Shown here one piece after another: positions 49,329 through 58,307 of a stretch of DNA of 64,000 bases (position 1 is its first letter; each line of letters opens with the position of its first letter). Below the pieces are notes generated by a model. The model was given only the letters and a program-made list of their open reading frames with translations, did not search any database and was not told the origin of the DNA. The DNA is taken from NCBI RefSeq assembly GCF_029023725.1, contig NZ_CP119075.1, forward strand, positions 4,893,501 through 4,957,500, written 5' to 3'. A program made the position numbers and the translations under genes. Source of the stretch: Synoicihabitans lomoniglobus. GTDB taxonomy: Bacteria > Verrucomicrobiota > Verrucomicrobiia > Opitutales > Opitutaceae.

Positions 49329-50375
49329 ATGGCCTCTTCAGCTCCCCTTCGCCTCGGTGTCATCGGCGCCGGCGCCAATACTCGCGAAAAACATCTCCCT
49401 GGATTTCAGACCCTGCCCGGCGTCAGTGTCGAGGTGGTGTGCAATCGCAGCCCGGCGTCGAGCCAGACCGTGGCGGACGCCTTTGGCATTCCGCGCATCG
49501 CATCCGATTGGTCGGCCGTGGTGGCGGACCCCACCATCGACGCCATTTGCATCGGCACCTGGCCCTACCTCCACGCGCCCATCACGATCGCGGCGCTGGC
49601 CGCCGGCAAACATGTGCTGACCGAAGCGCGCATGGCCATGAACGCGTCCGAAGCGGCCGCCATGGTGGAAGCCGCCCGACAGCAGCCCGAATGCGTCGCC
49701 CAAATCGTGCCGTCGCCAATCACCCTGCCCTGGGACGCCACCATCGCCCGCCTCGTCGCCACCGGTGCGATCGGCGTGCTCCGGGAGATCCATTTTGTGA
49801 ATACATCATCGGCCAGCGCCGATCCGGCCGCGCCGTTGAGCTGGCGGCTGGACCGAAGCCTGAGCGGACACAACACGATGGCCCTCGGTATCTGCTACGA
49901 AGCAATCCAGCGCTGGACGCTTCGCCGCCCCACCCGGGTCTGGGCCACCGGCACCACCTTTACCACCCGTCGTCTCGATCCCGCGACGGGTGCCGCCCGC
50001 GAGGTGGAGGTGCCGGAAAGCCTGAATTTCGTGGCGCGCGGTCCGGAGGGTCCCGTGATTTCCGGCTACCTCAGCAGCGTCGAGTCCGGTCCCGGCCGCA
50101 GTGTCTTTGTGCTCAATGGCAGTTCCGGCACGCTGACGCTCGATCTGACCACCCAGGAACTGCGGCACACCCCGCATCACGGCGAAACCCGCCTGGTCGA
50201 CATCCCCACCGCCGAACGGGGGGGCTGGCAGGTGGAAGCCGATTTCGTCGCCAGCATCCGCGAAGGCCGCCCCGTGACCCACACCTCGTTTGCCGACGGT
50301 CTCGACTACATGCGGTTCACGACAGCGGTGCACGACTCTGTGACCGCCGGCGGCATGGAAACAGGAGTGCACTAA
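49329..50375 (+). CDS. Gfo/Idh/MocA-family oxidoreductase
   Basis: A 348-residue protein starting MASSAPLRLGVIGAGANTRE at 49329; the longer frame from 49206 adds unrelated residues. The Rossmann fold (about 1-125) binds NAD(P). The position that normally reads EKP is EAR here (GKHVLTEARMAMNASEAAAM), so the usual catalytic Lys is absent. The C-terminal alpha/beta domain covers about 130-345. It probably acts on a sugar or sugar acid, or is catalytically altered. Divergent from the amidohydrolase with a 265-bp gap that holds no recognised element. Confidence 0.88.
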   Translation: MASSAPLRLGVIGAGANTREKHLPGFQTLPGVSVEVVCNRSPASSQTVADAFGIPRIASDWSAVVADPTIDAICIGTWPYLHAPITIAALAAGKHVLTEARMAMNASEAAAMVEAARQQPECVAQIVPSPITLPWDATIARLVATGAIGVLREIHFVNTSSASADPAAPLSWRLDRSLSGHNTMALGICYEAIQRWTLRRPTRVWATGTTFTTRRLDPATGAAREVEVPESLNFVARGPEGPVISGYLSSVESGPGRSVFVLNGSSGTLTLDLTTQELRHTPHHGETRLVDIPTAERGGWQVEADFVASIREGRPVTHTSFADGLDYMRFTTAVHDSVTAGGMETGVH

Positions 50376-50380
50376 TCGAT

Positions 50381-50746
50381 TCACCCTTCGAGAAAGTCAG
50401 TCCGATTCGATAAAGCCTCGGTCAGGATCGGATCAACGGCGGATTGGATTTCGATCACGAGCTGGGGATCCATGAAACGGTAGCGATCCTCAATTTCCAG
50501 CACGCGCAGATCCTTAAACTTAACCGCTGCGGGAAAACTCGCCCGTAGCCGCTGGATGTGTTTGCGCTCCATCACGAGGATCAGATCAGCCCACTGGATA
50601 TCGGCCGTGGATACAGTGTGGCGCGCTTTGGCACTCGTTCCTGCGGAACGCGTTTTGATCTGCGGATGCTCCCGGTAGATTTTCTCGGCCGTTGTGCTCC
50701 GCCATTGGTTCTTCGAGCAGATAAATAGCAGATGCAATGGTTCCAT
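50381..50746 (-). CDS. Small protein-tyrosine-phosphatase-like protein
   Basis: A 121-residue protein of the COG4551 type. The P-loop is CSKNQWR in LHLLFICSKNQWRSTTAEKI, a C-x5-R site, followed by RSAGTSAKARHTVSTADIQW and DLILVMERKHIQRL. The C-terminal acid appears to lie in LRVLEIEDRYRFMDP. It is convergent with the oxidoreductase gene (5 bp apart). The substrate is unknown; low-molecular-weight phosphatases of this type dephosphorylate Tyr or small molecules. Confidence 0.85.
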   Translation of the reverse strand: MEPLHLLFICSKNQWRSTTAEKIYREHPQIKTRSAGTSAKARHTVSTADIQWADLILVMERKHIQRLRASFPAAVKFKDLRVLEIEDRYRFMDPQLVIEIQSAVDPILTEALSNRTDFLEG

Positions 50747-50887
50747 GGCCGCGTAAGGGTTGGACTCGGTTCAACCGAGCTCAAAGCACAACTACTTCTT
50801 CCGCAGATTCAACTTTCATGACCCTTCGCGGGCGGTAGAAGCACCGTTGCGTTCGGGACGGTTCACGTTCTGCTTTCGGTAGCTCCC

Positions 50888-53074
50888 ATGCCCGTTTCTC
50901 ATCACGCCCTGCTCACGCTGGCCCTCGCCCTCTCCCTCGGGCTCATCCTGATCGTCATCTCCCGGCGGTTAAAGTTGCCGACATTGGTTTTTCTGCTCGC
51001 AGGCGGCATCCTGTGCGGTCCGGAGGGCTGGGGTATTCTGGAGCCGGATGCGTTGGGCGAGTTTCTGCCCGTCATCGTATCGCTGGCCGTCGGCATCATC
51101 TTGTTCGAGGGCGGGCTGACCCTCGATATCAAGGGCTACCTCACGGGCTCGACCGTCATCAAACGCCTGCTCTCGGTCGGCGTGATCATCACGTGGCTCG
51201 GCGTCACCGGCATTGTGAAGCTCTTCTTTCCCGTCGACTGGTCGACCGCGTTGCTGGCGGGCAGTCTGGTGATCGTCACGGGGCCGACCGTCATCGCCCC
51301 GCTGTTGAAACGTATCCGTATCCAGCCGCGCCTGCATCACATCCTGCAATGGGAGGGCGTGCTGATCGACGCGATCGGCGTGTTCATCGCACTGCTGTGC
51401 TTCGAATGGGTCACCGCTCAAAGCGGCGGCGAGGGCGAGGCCTTGCTCAACTTCGGCGTGCGTGCCGTGACCGGCCTGGTGTTTGGCGGCGTCGGCGGCT
51501 GGGTCATTTATCTCGCGCTGAAGTGGCGGCTCGCGCCCGACAATATGACCAACAGCTTCGCGCTGGCATTGGCGGTGCTCGTGTTTGGCTTAAGCGAAAC
51601 CGTGCAGGCGGAAGCCGGACTGTTGGCCGTCACGGTCGCGGGTTTGATCGTCGGCTGGCGGCGACCGGTCGAGCTGCAGAAGATCCGGGAATTCAAGGGC
51701 GAGCTGACCGAGCTGTTGATCGGTTTGCTCTTCATGCTGCTCTCGGCGCGTCTCGACTTGTCGCGCTTCGTGGCGTTCGGCCAAAGCGGCATCATCGCGG
51801 TGGCGGTGTTGCTGGTGACGGTGCGGCCGCTCTCGATCCTGGCATGCACGTGGGGGTCCGGACTGAATTGGCGAGAAAAGGTTTTTCTCGGTTGGGTCGC
51901 CCCTCGCGGCATCGTGGCGGCGTCGATGGCGTCCCTGTTTGCGTTGGCCTTGGCCGATCGCGCGTCCGCTTCGTTTGACCCCAATTTCGTCGAGACCTTC
52001 ACCTACAGTGTGATCGTCACGACCGTGGTGTTGCAGGGCTTTACGGCCGGCGGACTCGCGTGGCTGCTGCGCCTGCGTCAACCCATGCCCAAGGGCTGGA
52101 TGGTTCTCGGAGCCCACGGCCTCGCCCGCCCCATCGCGACGTTTCTCACGAAAAATACCGGCACGCCCACCGTGTTGATCGATCGCAACCAGCGCAACGC
52201 CGTGGGTGCCAGCCGTGAAGAGTTCACCGTCATTCACGGCGACGCGCTCGAACCTGAGATGCTGATGGAACGTCACGACCTCGTGCAGACGGGCCACCTG
52301 CTCGCGCTCACCGGCAATTCCGATCTCAACGAACTCGCCTGCCACCGCTGGGCCGAAATGCTGCCGCGGACCAACTTGTTTCGTTGGAGCGTCGACGGCG
52401 CCGCACGCCACGAGCGCGGCACGCACGGCACCGCCATCTGGACCCAATTACCCCGCCCGGGATTGATCGCCGATGAGCTCCACACCGGCGAAAGCGAACT
52501 CACGGAGTTTGTCGTCGAAAAACCCGGCCCGCTGCCGCCCAACACCGTGCCGTTGTTGATCGCCCGCGACCGCACGGTGCGACCGGTCTCCGCCGCCAAA
52601 CCCGATTTCAAAAAGGGCGATCGTTTGCTGCTGTTGCACCGCTCTGGCAGCTACCTCGCCAGCGCCTTGGCGGCCGGCGGCATGATCGACCTGCCCAACA
52701 TCGAAATGCAGGCGCCCTACACGCGTTTGCTGGAGGCCTTGGGCGAGAGCTACCCGGCCCTCGATGTCAAAGCCCTCGGCGAGGACTTGATGCATCGGGC
52801 GGAGACCTTCCCGTTCGACATCGGTCACGGCGTGGCGGTGCCCCACGGCTACGCACCGGAGTTGCCCGGCCGCGTCTGTTTGTTCGCCCGCGATCGCAGT
52901 TTTGGTGCGCTGACATTTCTGGTGCTCAGCCCCCACGCCGATGCCGACGGGCACCTCGCCACCCTGGGCGAAATCGCCCGGCTGTGCTCGATTCCCGAGC
53001 GCCGGGTCGCGCTGCTGGAAAGCGAAGATCTCAGCACGACCGTGGCCATCGCCCGCGACTTCGGCCACGGTTAA
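50888..53074 (+). CDS. CPA1-type cation/proton antiporter with TrkA-N-like and PTS EIIA-like domains
   Basis: A 728-residue fusion. The antiporter domain (about 1-400, 12-13 helices) has SLGLILIVISRRLKLPTLVF, GPTVIAPLLKRIRIQPRLHH and the conserved LIDAIGVFIALLCFEW. A nucleotide-binding TrkA-N-like domain follows (about 405-520, WMVLGAHGLARPIATFLTKN) then a short TrkA-C-like part. The end (about 595-728) resembles a type-2 EIIA domain with active-site His in FDIGHGVAVPHGYAPELPGR. Regulation by redox state and by phosphotransfer is inferred. Confidence 0.85.
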   Translation: MPVSHHALLTLALALSLGLILIVISRRLKLPTLVFLLAGGILCGPEGWGILEPDALGEFLPVIVSLAVGIILFEGGLTLDIKGYLTGSTVIKRLLSVGVIITWLGVTGIVKLFFPVDWSTALLAGSLVIVTGPTVIAPLLKRIRIQPRLHHILQWEGVLIDAIGVFIALLCFEWVTAQSGGEGEALLNFGVRAVTGLVFGGVGGWVIYLALKWRLAPDNMTNSFALALAVLVFGLSETVQAEAGLLAVTVAGLIVGWRRPVELQKIREFKGELTELLIGLLFMLLSARLDLSRFVAFGQSGIIAVAVLLVTVRPLSILACTWGSGLNWREKVFLGWVAPRGIVAASMASLFALALADRASASFDPNFVETFTYSVIVTTVVLQGFTAGGLAWLLRLRQPMPKGWMVLGAHGLARPIATFLTKNTGTPTVLIDRNQRNAVGASREEFTVIHGDALEPEMLMERHDLVQTGHLLALTGNSDLNELACHRWAEMLPRTNLFRWSVDGAARHERGTHGTAIWTQLPRPGLIADELHTGESELTEFVVEKPGPLPPNTVPLLIARDRTVRPVSAAKPDFKKGDRLLLLHRSGSYLASALAAGGMIDLPNIEMQAPYTRLLEALGESYPALDVKALGEDLMHRAETFPFDIGHGVAVPHGYAPELPGRVCLFARDRSFGALTFLVLSPHADADGHLATLGEIARLCSIPERRVALLESEDLSTTVAIARDFGHG

Positions 53075-53294
53075 ACTTGCCGCCCCGCCCGCCCCGTCCG
53101 GCCGCCTCGTCGCAGCCGTATCTATCGATCAACTACAGCAAACCTGATCCGCTAGGGCGTCGCGCGATTTCACCAATGCGTGGCGGTTAACGTGAGTCTC
53201 GAAGCCCGCCGGAGCCAGCGCCCGGAAACCGATCCGGCAACTGGAGGTCTGTGCAGAGCGTCCCTCTCACGATCACCTTCGACCCTCACTTATC

Positions 53295-53504
53295 ATGCCC
53301 GCTCAAGGATCCACCGGAAACGTCATCGCCGCCATCGCCAGTTTTTTCATTCCTGGCCTGGGCCAACTCATTCAAGGCCGAGTCTTGAAAGCCATCATCA
53401 TGTTCGTGGCCGCCACCGCCCTCTGGTTTGTGTTGTTGGGATGGATCATTCATCTGTGGTCGATCATCGACGCGGCTGTGTTCAAGGGCGCGTCATCCAC
53501 GTGA
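53295..53504 (+). CDS. Small membrane protein, TM2-like
   Basis: A 69-residue protein with two helices: GNVIAAIASFFIPGLGQLIQ, then GRVLKAIIMFVAATALWFVL and LGWIIHLWSIIDAAVFKG. The FIPGLGQLIQG turn and the LWSIIDA end are typical of TM2/DUF5683-like small membrane proteins. Its stop overlaps the GTG start of the next gene by 4 bp. Role unknown. The 220 bp upstream hold nothing that I recognise. Confidence 0.8.
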   Translation: MPAQGSTGNVIAAIASFFIPGLGQLIQGRVLKAIIMFVAATALWFVLLGWIIHLWSIIDAAVFKGASST

Positions 53505-53977
53505 CCAACGACACCGTTGCCACGACCGATCCCCGGCTGAGTCGGGTGCGTCGGCTCGCCCGCTGGCTCGACCGATCAATTCCGATCGGCGGCGGTCGTC
53601 GCATCGGCATCGATCCCTTGCTCGGCCTGTTGCCCGGCGGCGGCGATGCCCTCGGGGCGATGCTGTCGTGTTACATCCTCTTCGAAGCAGCACTCCTCGG
53701 GCTCCCTGTCCGCACCTTGGGACGCATGTTGGGCAACATCGCGATCGAAAGCATCGTGGGTATCGTTCCGCTCTTCGGCGACCTGTTCGACTTTGCCTGG
53801 CAGGCCAATGTGCGAAACGTGCGCCTGATCGAGACCGCCTATCGACCGGACCGTCCCACGCGCTCCGGTGCGGGCGTCATCTGCCTCATCGCCGCGGTCT
53901 GCGCTCTCCTGCTGGCGCTGATCGTCGCTGCCACCTGGTGGTTGGTTTCGGCGCTGTGGAGCCTCCTGCCAATTTGA
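53501..53977 (+). CDS. DUF4112-family membrane protein
   Basis: A 158-residue protein from GTG 53501. The DUF4112 signature runs through RLARWLDRSIPIGGGRRIGI, DPLLGLLPGGGDALGAMLSC and GNIAIESIVGIVPLFGDLFD, then FAWQANVRNVRLIE, and a final helix (ICLIAAVCALLLALIVAATW). Coupled to the upstream TM2-like gene. Function unestablished. Beyond its stop a GC-rich hairpin (GGGGGC/GCCCCC near 54099) may end transcription. Confidence 0.82.
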   Translation: MTNDTVATTDPRLSRVRRLARWLDRSIPIGGGRRIGIDPLLGLLPGGGDALGAMLSCYILFEAALLGLPVRTLGRMLGNIAIESIVGIVPLFGDLFDFAWQANVRNVRLIETAYRPDRPTRSGAGVICLIAAVCALLLALIVAATWWLVSALWSLLPI

Positions 53978-54131
53978 GCTGTGTGTCGAGGCAACTCAAC
54001 GCGACCTACGGACATCAGCGCGGTCGAGCAACAAGCTGGCGACTCCCGAATCCCACCGAGCTGATCGGCGGCGCACACACCGATTCCTTCCGCGGGGGCT
54101 TGCCCCCCGAACCCGCCAACATCACCGAGGC

Positions 54132-55367
54132 CTACGGCTCCGTCGCCTCACCTCCGCCCAATCGCTCGCGCAGCTCACCGATGTAGCGATCAATCTCGTG
54201 CGCCAAATCGATCAGCTCCACCACCACCGGGCCAAGATGCTCGGGCGGGATGAGGTTGTCCTGCTGACAACATTCCGTCGCTCCCAACGCATCGTCCACG
54301 TAACCGCGTGCCCGCTTGAGCCGCACAATCTTCAAGCCGCACCTATCGAGCGCCGGGGGCCAGGCTTCCCCGTTAAGCGCTCCGGCGAGTTTGGGCCCGA
54401 TGCTCATCGCAGCGATGATCAGCGCCTTCACGGGATGTTCCTCCATGGTCGCCTCGTCGAGCCACCCTTCGGAAAGCGACAAAAAGTGCAGCGTCACGAA
54501 AAGATCCTTGGCGCGTTGCACGAGGGGGTGGTTGTCCTCCAATTGCGCACGCGCCGAGGCCAAGTCGCGTTCGTCCGACGCTTCCGGGTCAAAGGAGTCT
54601 TCGAATTGCTCATCCAACCACGAGTCATCCGCCATGGGTTCCGGTTCGCCCAACTCGTCCCGCAATCTCGCCTGCTCCTCCGCCAGGATTTCCTCAAAAT
54701 CCGCCGATCCGCCTTCGCGTTTCAGCCGTGCGTTCACCCGATCAATCAGCAAATCCTGGCGGGCTTGCCAGATCTCCGCCTCCTCCTCGGTCATCGGTGG
54801 TTCGTCATCCGTCCACTCCGACCGCGTCTCTTCCACGGCGGCGATCTCATCCGCGTCAAACGCCGCGTTCAATTCATCAAAAAACGCCGTCACCGCACGA
54901 CTGTTGGCCTCGCGTTGCGCCGCTTCCTCGGCCTCGGACATTTCCCACGTGGCTTCCCCCACCGCGATGAGATCGTAATCCGCCGACTCGATGACGAGCC
55001 GACCATGGGTCTCGCTGAACCACTCCAAGTAAAGCGCGTTACCCCAATGCCACGTCCACGATTTTTTGGCGCGGATCAGTTCACGCAGCTCATCCATCGG
55101 CACATCCGGCACCTTCACTTTACGCGAAGCCGTGATGTCACCCACCGTGCCCGATTGGGTCGCGGGGAGATCGCCCAAATCCCGCAACTGCGGATTTCGA
55201 TTAACAAAATGCAATTCACGGCCGGCCACATCGCGCCACGCGTTGCCCCGCAAATCCAACTCGATCGGCTCATCGCGGCCCACCAACCAGATCCGACCGC
55301 GCACGCGACCCCGTTCCCGATTATCGATCTCTCCGCGCACCACCGCTTCGTCGATTCGCCATGCCAT
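54132..55367 (-). CDS. Hypothetical protein, 411 aa, acidic
   Basis: Start placed at 55367 (MAWRIDEAVVRGEIDNRERG). Residues 1-130 look like a compact beta domain (GRVRGRIWLVGRDEPIELDL, LHFVNRNPQLRDLGDLPATQ). Residues 140-300 are acidic and helical (EMSEAEEAAQREANSRAVTA). The C-terminal part is a helical bundle (HPVKALIIAAMSIGPKLAGA). No domain recognised. GC-rich codon use supports a real gene. A 17-bp palindrome (55447-55463) lies 80 bp upstream. Confidence 0.75.
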   Translation of the reverse strand: MAWRIDEAVVRGEIDNRERGRVRGRIWLVGRDEPIELDLRGNAWRDVAGRELHFVNRNPQLRDLGDLPATQSGTVGDITASRKVKVPDVPMDELRELIRAKKSWTWHWGNALYLEWFSETHGRLVIESADYDLIAVGEATWEMSEAEEAAQREANSRAVTAFFDELNAAFDADEIAAVEETRSEWTDDEPPMTEEEAEIWQARQDLLIDRVNARLKREGGSADFEEILAEEQARLRDELGEPEPMADDSWLDEQFEDSFDPEASDERDLASARAQLEDNHPLVQRAKDLFVTLHFLSLSEGWLDEATMEEHPVKALIIAAMSIGPKLAGALNGEAWPPALDRCGLKIVRLKRARGYVDDALGATECCQQDNLIPPEHLGPVVVELIDLAHEIDRYIGELRERLGGGEATEP

Positions 55368-55446
55368 GCTTACGGGCGTAAATGCACGCCACCAAAAAGC
55401 GAGTTTCGATCTCCAACACGCTCCCCGCACGGGCGGCTCGATCCCA

Positions 55447-55463
55447 TGTTCGTATTACGAACA
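55447..55463. repeat. Third copy of the 17-bp palindrome core
   Basis: TGTTCGTATTACGAACA is identical to the core of the 33-bp palindromes at 25828-25844 and 27568-27584. Here the outer arms differ, and no insertion sequence adjoins it. Confidence 0.7.
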
Positions 55464-55534
55464 ATTGGGCCTTCGGCGGCGGACGACAGCCTTCCGGCGG
55501 GATCGATTTAACCGAGATTCCGCAGTTGGATTTT

Positions 55535-55640
55535 ACAGAAGGCAACGAAGAGCACGAAGCTGGAACGAGTTGCATGCCATGCCGTTTAATCGATTTAACT
55601 CACTTTATTACAACGCTTTGTTTACTTTGTTACCTTCTGT
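55535..55640. repeat. 106-bp imperfect inverted-repeat element
   Basis: ACAGAAGGCAACGAAGAGCA (from 55535) and the complement of 55615-55640 match at about 20 of 26 positions. The right arm CTTTGTTACCTTCTGT also occurs at 11051-11066. No ORF. It looks like a small palindromic repeat in the gap between two minus-strand genes (55368-55714). Confidence 0.55.
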
Positions 55641-55714
55641 GAACTGCGTTAATTAGGTTTAACCGGGGTCCCGGCAGTTCCTCGTCGCGGAGCCGATCCC
55701 ACCACCCGGTGTGC

Positions 55715-57865
55715 TCACGCCGCCGACAACATAGCGCGCACTTCGGTGGCGGTGCGCTCCAGATGCGCCAGAGCGGCGCTTGATTCGTCGGGCGGCGTGG
55801 ACACGGCCGGCAGGGCATCGAGCGCCGCCATCAATTCGGCTCGGTTCTTCCCGAGATCGTCAGACTTCGCGAGTCCTTCCAGCCCCGCCGTGATAGCCGC
55901 AAAATAGCCGGCGGACAACGCGCTCGCGTCGACGGGGCCGTCCCGCAGTCCCACCATGATCAGGTTGGCCAAACGCAACACCCGGCGATTGCCGTTGGCC
56001 AGCGTCGCGGCTTGTTCGATCTCGGCGCGCGGGTTGTGGGCATCGGCAAACAGGCGCCCGACCGACGAGAACAAGGCCACTCCCGCCGCCTCCGCCTCGC
56101 GCTTCGCGCCGACCGTCGCATCATCCATCGCCCCGCCCACCTGCAAACGGGCCTGCAGTTGGTGCAAATAGGCCGCCGTGGTGCGCAACGCCCGCGCCAA
56201 CACCGGGGCGAACCGATCGTGCTCCCACATGGGCCAGAAAAGCAGGGCCGCCACCAGCGCGACCACTCCCCCCGCCAAAGTCGACCCGATGCGTTCCCAC
56301 GCGAGATTGGCACCGCCATCGCCCGTGTGCTCCAACAACAGCACCACCAGAATCGTGACCGCGAACACCGCAACCGCATAATTGCGCTTGAGGAAGTAGG
56401 CGAAGCCGAACACCCCGATGCCAATGCCCACCAGGTGCATCGTCGGCCCCGCTCCCCACCAGACCAATCCGCTCGCCACCACACTGCCAGCCAGCGTGCC
56501 GCCGAGTCGTTGCCACACCCGCCGCCGCGTGGACCCATAGTCAGGCTGCATCACCACCACGGTCGTGAAGGGCAGCCAGTAGCCGTGGGGAATCGCGCCC
56601 CAGCGATAAACGAGCGTGCCGAGCCCCGCGCACACCGCCAGCCGCACCCCAAAACGCACCAACGCCGGATCAACGTGCCGACTGAAATTGAGCGCCGTGG
56701 CCAAGGGCTTGAGCTGCCATGTTTGCAGATCGAAAAGCTCCGCCGCGAACAACGCCCGCTCGTCCGCGCGATCCAACGTCGCGCGCAACGCTTCCAGGAG
56801 GTCCGGCACCGCCGCTTGCACGCGCTCGAACAGCGATGCCAACAAAACGGCATCAGCACGATTCTCCTCCGTCGCCAATCGCGCCTGGACGGTTTCGAGC
56901 AACGCCGTCAATCGGCGCAACCGCACTTCACACGTGGCCAGGTGCGTCGGCTGCCGCGACACCACCGCCACCGCGATGCTGCGCGCACTGTTGGTCAGAT
57001 TGGTGCGCAACGGTCCCAACGCCGGCTCGATGCGGGCCGCCACCGTCTCATCACGCAATCCTTCCAAGGCCGTGTGCACCGCCATCACCCGCACCCCCAG
57101 ACGCGCCGCGCGCAGGCTCAACGCCTCCAGTCGATCGGCCAGCCCGTGGTGGCGATGCCGCGACGCCCCGGCCAATACTTTCGCCGTTTGATCGAGCGTC
57201 ACCCGCAGTTCGCTTTCCGCCGCCTGCACCGCCCCTGCCGGTCGTCCGTCCTGCAATGCATCGAACAATCCACTCGCCGCGATCCAGCTGTCACTGGCCG
57301 CGCGCCGCAGCGGATGTTGGGCCCGAAACGGCCACAACGCGGTTTGCAACCCGAGCCCGATCAAACCGCCTCCCAGAATGCCGTTCACATGCTCACTCAG
57401 ATCGCCCGGTCCAGTCGTCGTGGCCAGGCTGATGAGGAAAACCAACATCGATGACGCAGTCAGCGGCAGGCCGTAGTCGCTGCCCAAATGACGCCACAAC
57501 GCCGCCCCGGCCGCGACCACCATCGTCGCCAGCACAGCCAGCCCGAGGCTGCCTGCCGCCCACACGCCCAGCGCCCCGACCACCGCCAGCAAGCCGATCA
57601 CAGCGACCAGCAACAGGACGCGGACCCGGTAGTCACCGCGCACATCCAACATCGCGATGTTTTGCGCCGCGAGCGCCGCAAACACGGCCGAAACCGGCAG
57701 CCCCACGGTGGCGTTCAGGACCAACGGAATCATGAATCCCGCCGTCGCCCGCGCCGCTCGCGCCGCATCCGGCCGTCGGGCCGGATCGCGCAACTCCTGA
57801 CGAATGAGATGGATAATGCCCACGGCGTTCACTGGGCCGGAAACCAAACCCGTGAACGTGCTCAA
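55715..57865 (-). CDS. FUSC/YccS-type membrane protein, aromatic acid exporter-like
   Basis: A 716-residue protein with two sets of about six helices separated by a helical soluble region (about 185-370, ASGLFDALQDGRPAGAVQAA). The second set begins VRFGVRLAVCAGLGTLVYRW and contains HGYWLPFTTVVVMQPDYGST, then RRRVWQRLGGTLAGSVVASG, the FUSC signature. Such proteins export aromatic carboxylates or act in envelope stress. It follows a 51-residue DUF3309-like gene by 66 bp, on the same strand. Confidence 0.85.
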   Translation of the reverse strand: MSTFTGLVSGPVNAVGIIHLIRQELRDPARRPDAARAARATAGFMIPLVLNATVGLPVSAVFAALAAQNIAMLDVRGDYRVRVLLLVAVIGLLAVVGALGVWAAGSLGLAVLATMVVAAGAALWRHLGSDYGLPLTASSMLVFLISLATTTGPGDLSEHVNGILGGGLIGLGLQTALWPFRAQHPLRRAASDSWIAASGLFDALQDGRPAGAVQAAESELRVTLDQTAKVLAGASRHRHHGLADRLEALSLRAARLGVRVMAVHTALEGLRDETVAARIEPALGPLRTNLTNSARSIAVAVVSRQPTHLATCEVRLRRLTALLETVQARLATEENRADAVLLASLFERVQAAVPDLLEALRATLDRADERALFAAELFDLQTWQLKPLATALNFSRHVDPALVRFGVRLAVCAGLGTLVYRWGAIPHGYWLPFTTVVVMQPDYGSTRRRVWQRLGGTLAGSVVASGLVWWGAGPTMHLVGIGIGVFGFAYFLKRNYAVAVFAVTILVVLLLEHTGDGGANLAWERIGSTLAGGVVALVAALLFWPMWEHDRFAPVLARALRTTAAYLHQLQARLQVGGAMDDATVGAKREAEAAGVALFSSVGRLFADAHNPRAEIEQAATLANGNRRVLRLANLIMVGLRDGPVDASALSAGYFAAITAGLEGLAKSDDLGKNRAELMAALDALPAVSTPPDESSAALAHLERTATEVRAMLSAA

Positions 57866-57931
57866 TGCAACGCCACGACAGCGCGGGCCGCGGCCCGGCT
57901 CGGAGCGGTTACCCGAGCCGGGCTCGCGACC

Positions 57932-58087
57932 TCACTTCCGCCCGCGAAATCCGCCCATCAAATAGACGATGAGCACGATCAGCAGGATAAGACCGAGGCC
58001 GCCGCCGCCCACCGCGGGGCCGCCAATATAAAAGCCGCCCCCGCCAAAGAGGAGAAGAAGGAGAAGGATGATTACGAGAAGGTTCAT
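57932..58087 (-). CDS. DUF3309-like small membrane protein, 51 aa
   Basis: ATG 58087 to a TGA at 57932. The protein starts MNLLVIILLLLLLFGGGGFY, continues through a Gly-rich turn (IGGPAVGGGGLGLILLIVLI) and ends VYLMGGFRGRK. Two hydrophobic helices around a Gly/Pro turn and the basic tail match DUF3309-type proteins. It is the gene before the FUSC-type exporter on the same strand. Role unknown. The 220 bp upstream (58088-58307) hold no supported gene. Confidence 0.75.
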   Translation of the reverse strand: MNLLVIILLLLLLFGGGGFYIGGPAVGGGGLGLILLIVLIVYLMGGFRGRK

Positions 58088-58307
58088 GGTATGATTTTTT
58101 GAGGTTGGAAGGATGCGATTTGCACCGACCCCCGTTACGTCGCACTGGCCGTGCCAGCTGACCCCCTTCCACCGTATCTACCTTTCTCAGTGATTCTTAT
58201 GAAAAGTTGGAAAAAATGCATGATGCCAAAACCAGCAAAACGCATGGGGCCCAGACTTCATTTCAGGCAATACGCACGCTCTTGGCATCGCTTGCCTCGG
58301 CGCCAAC

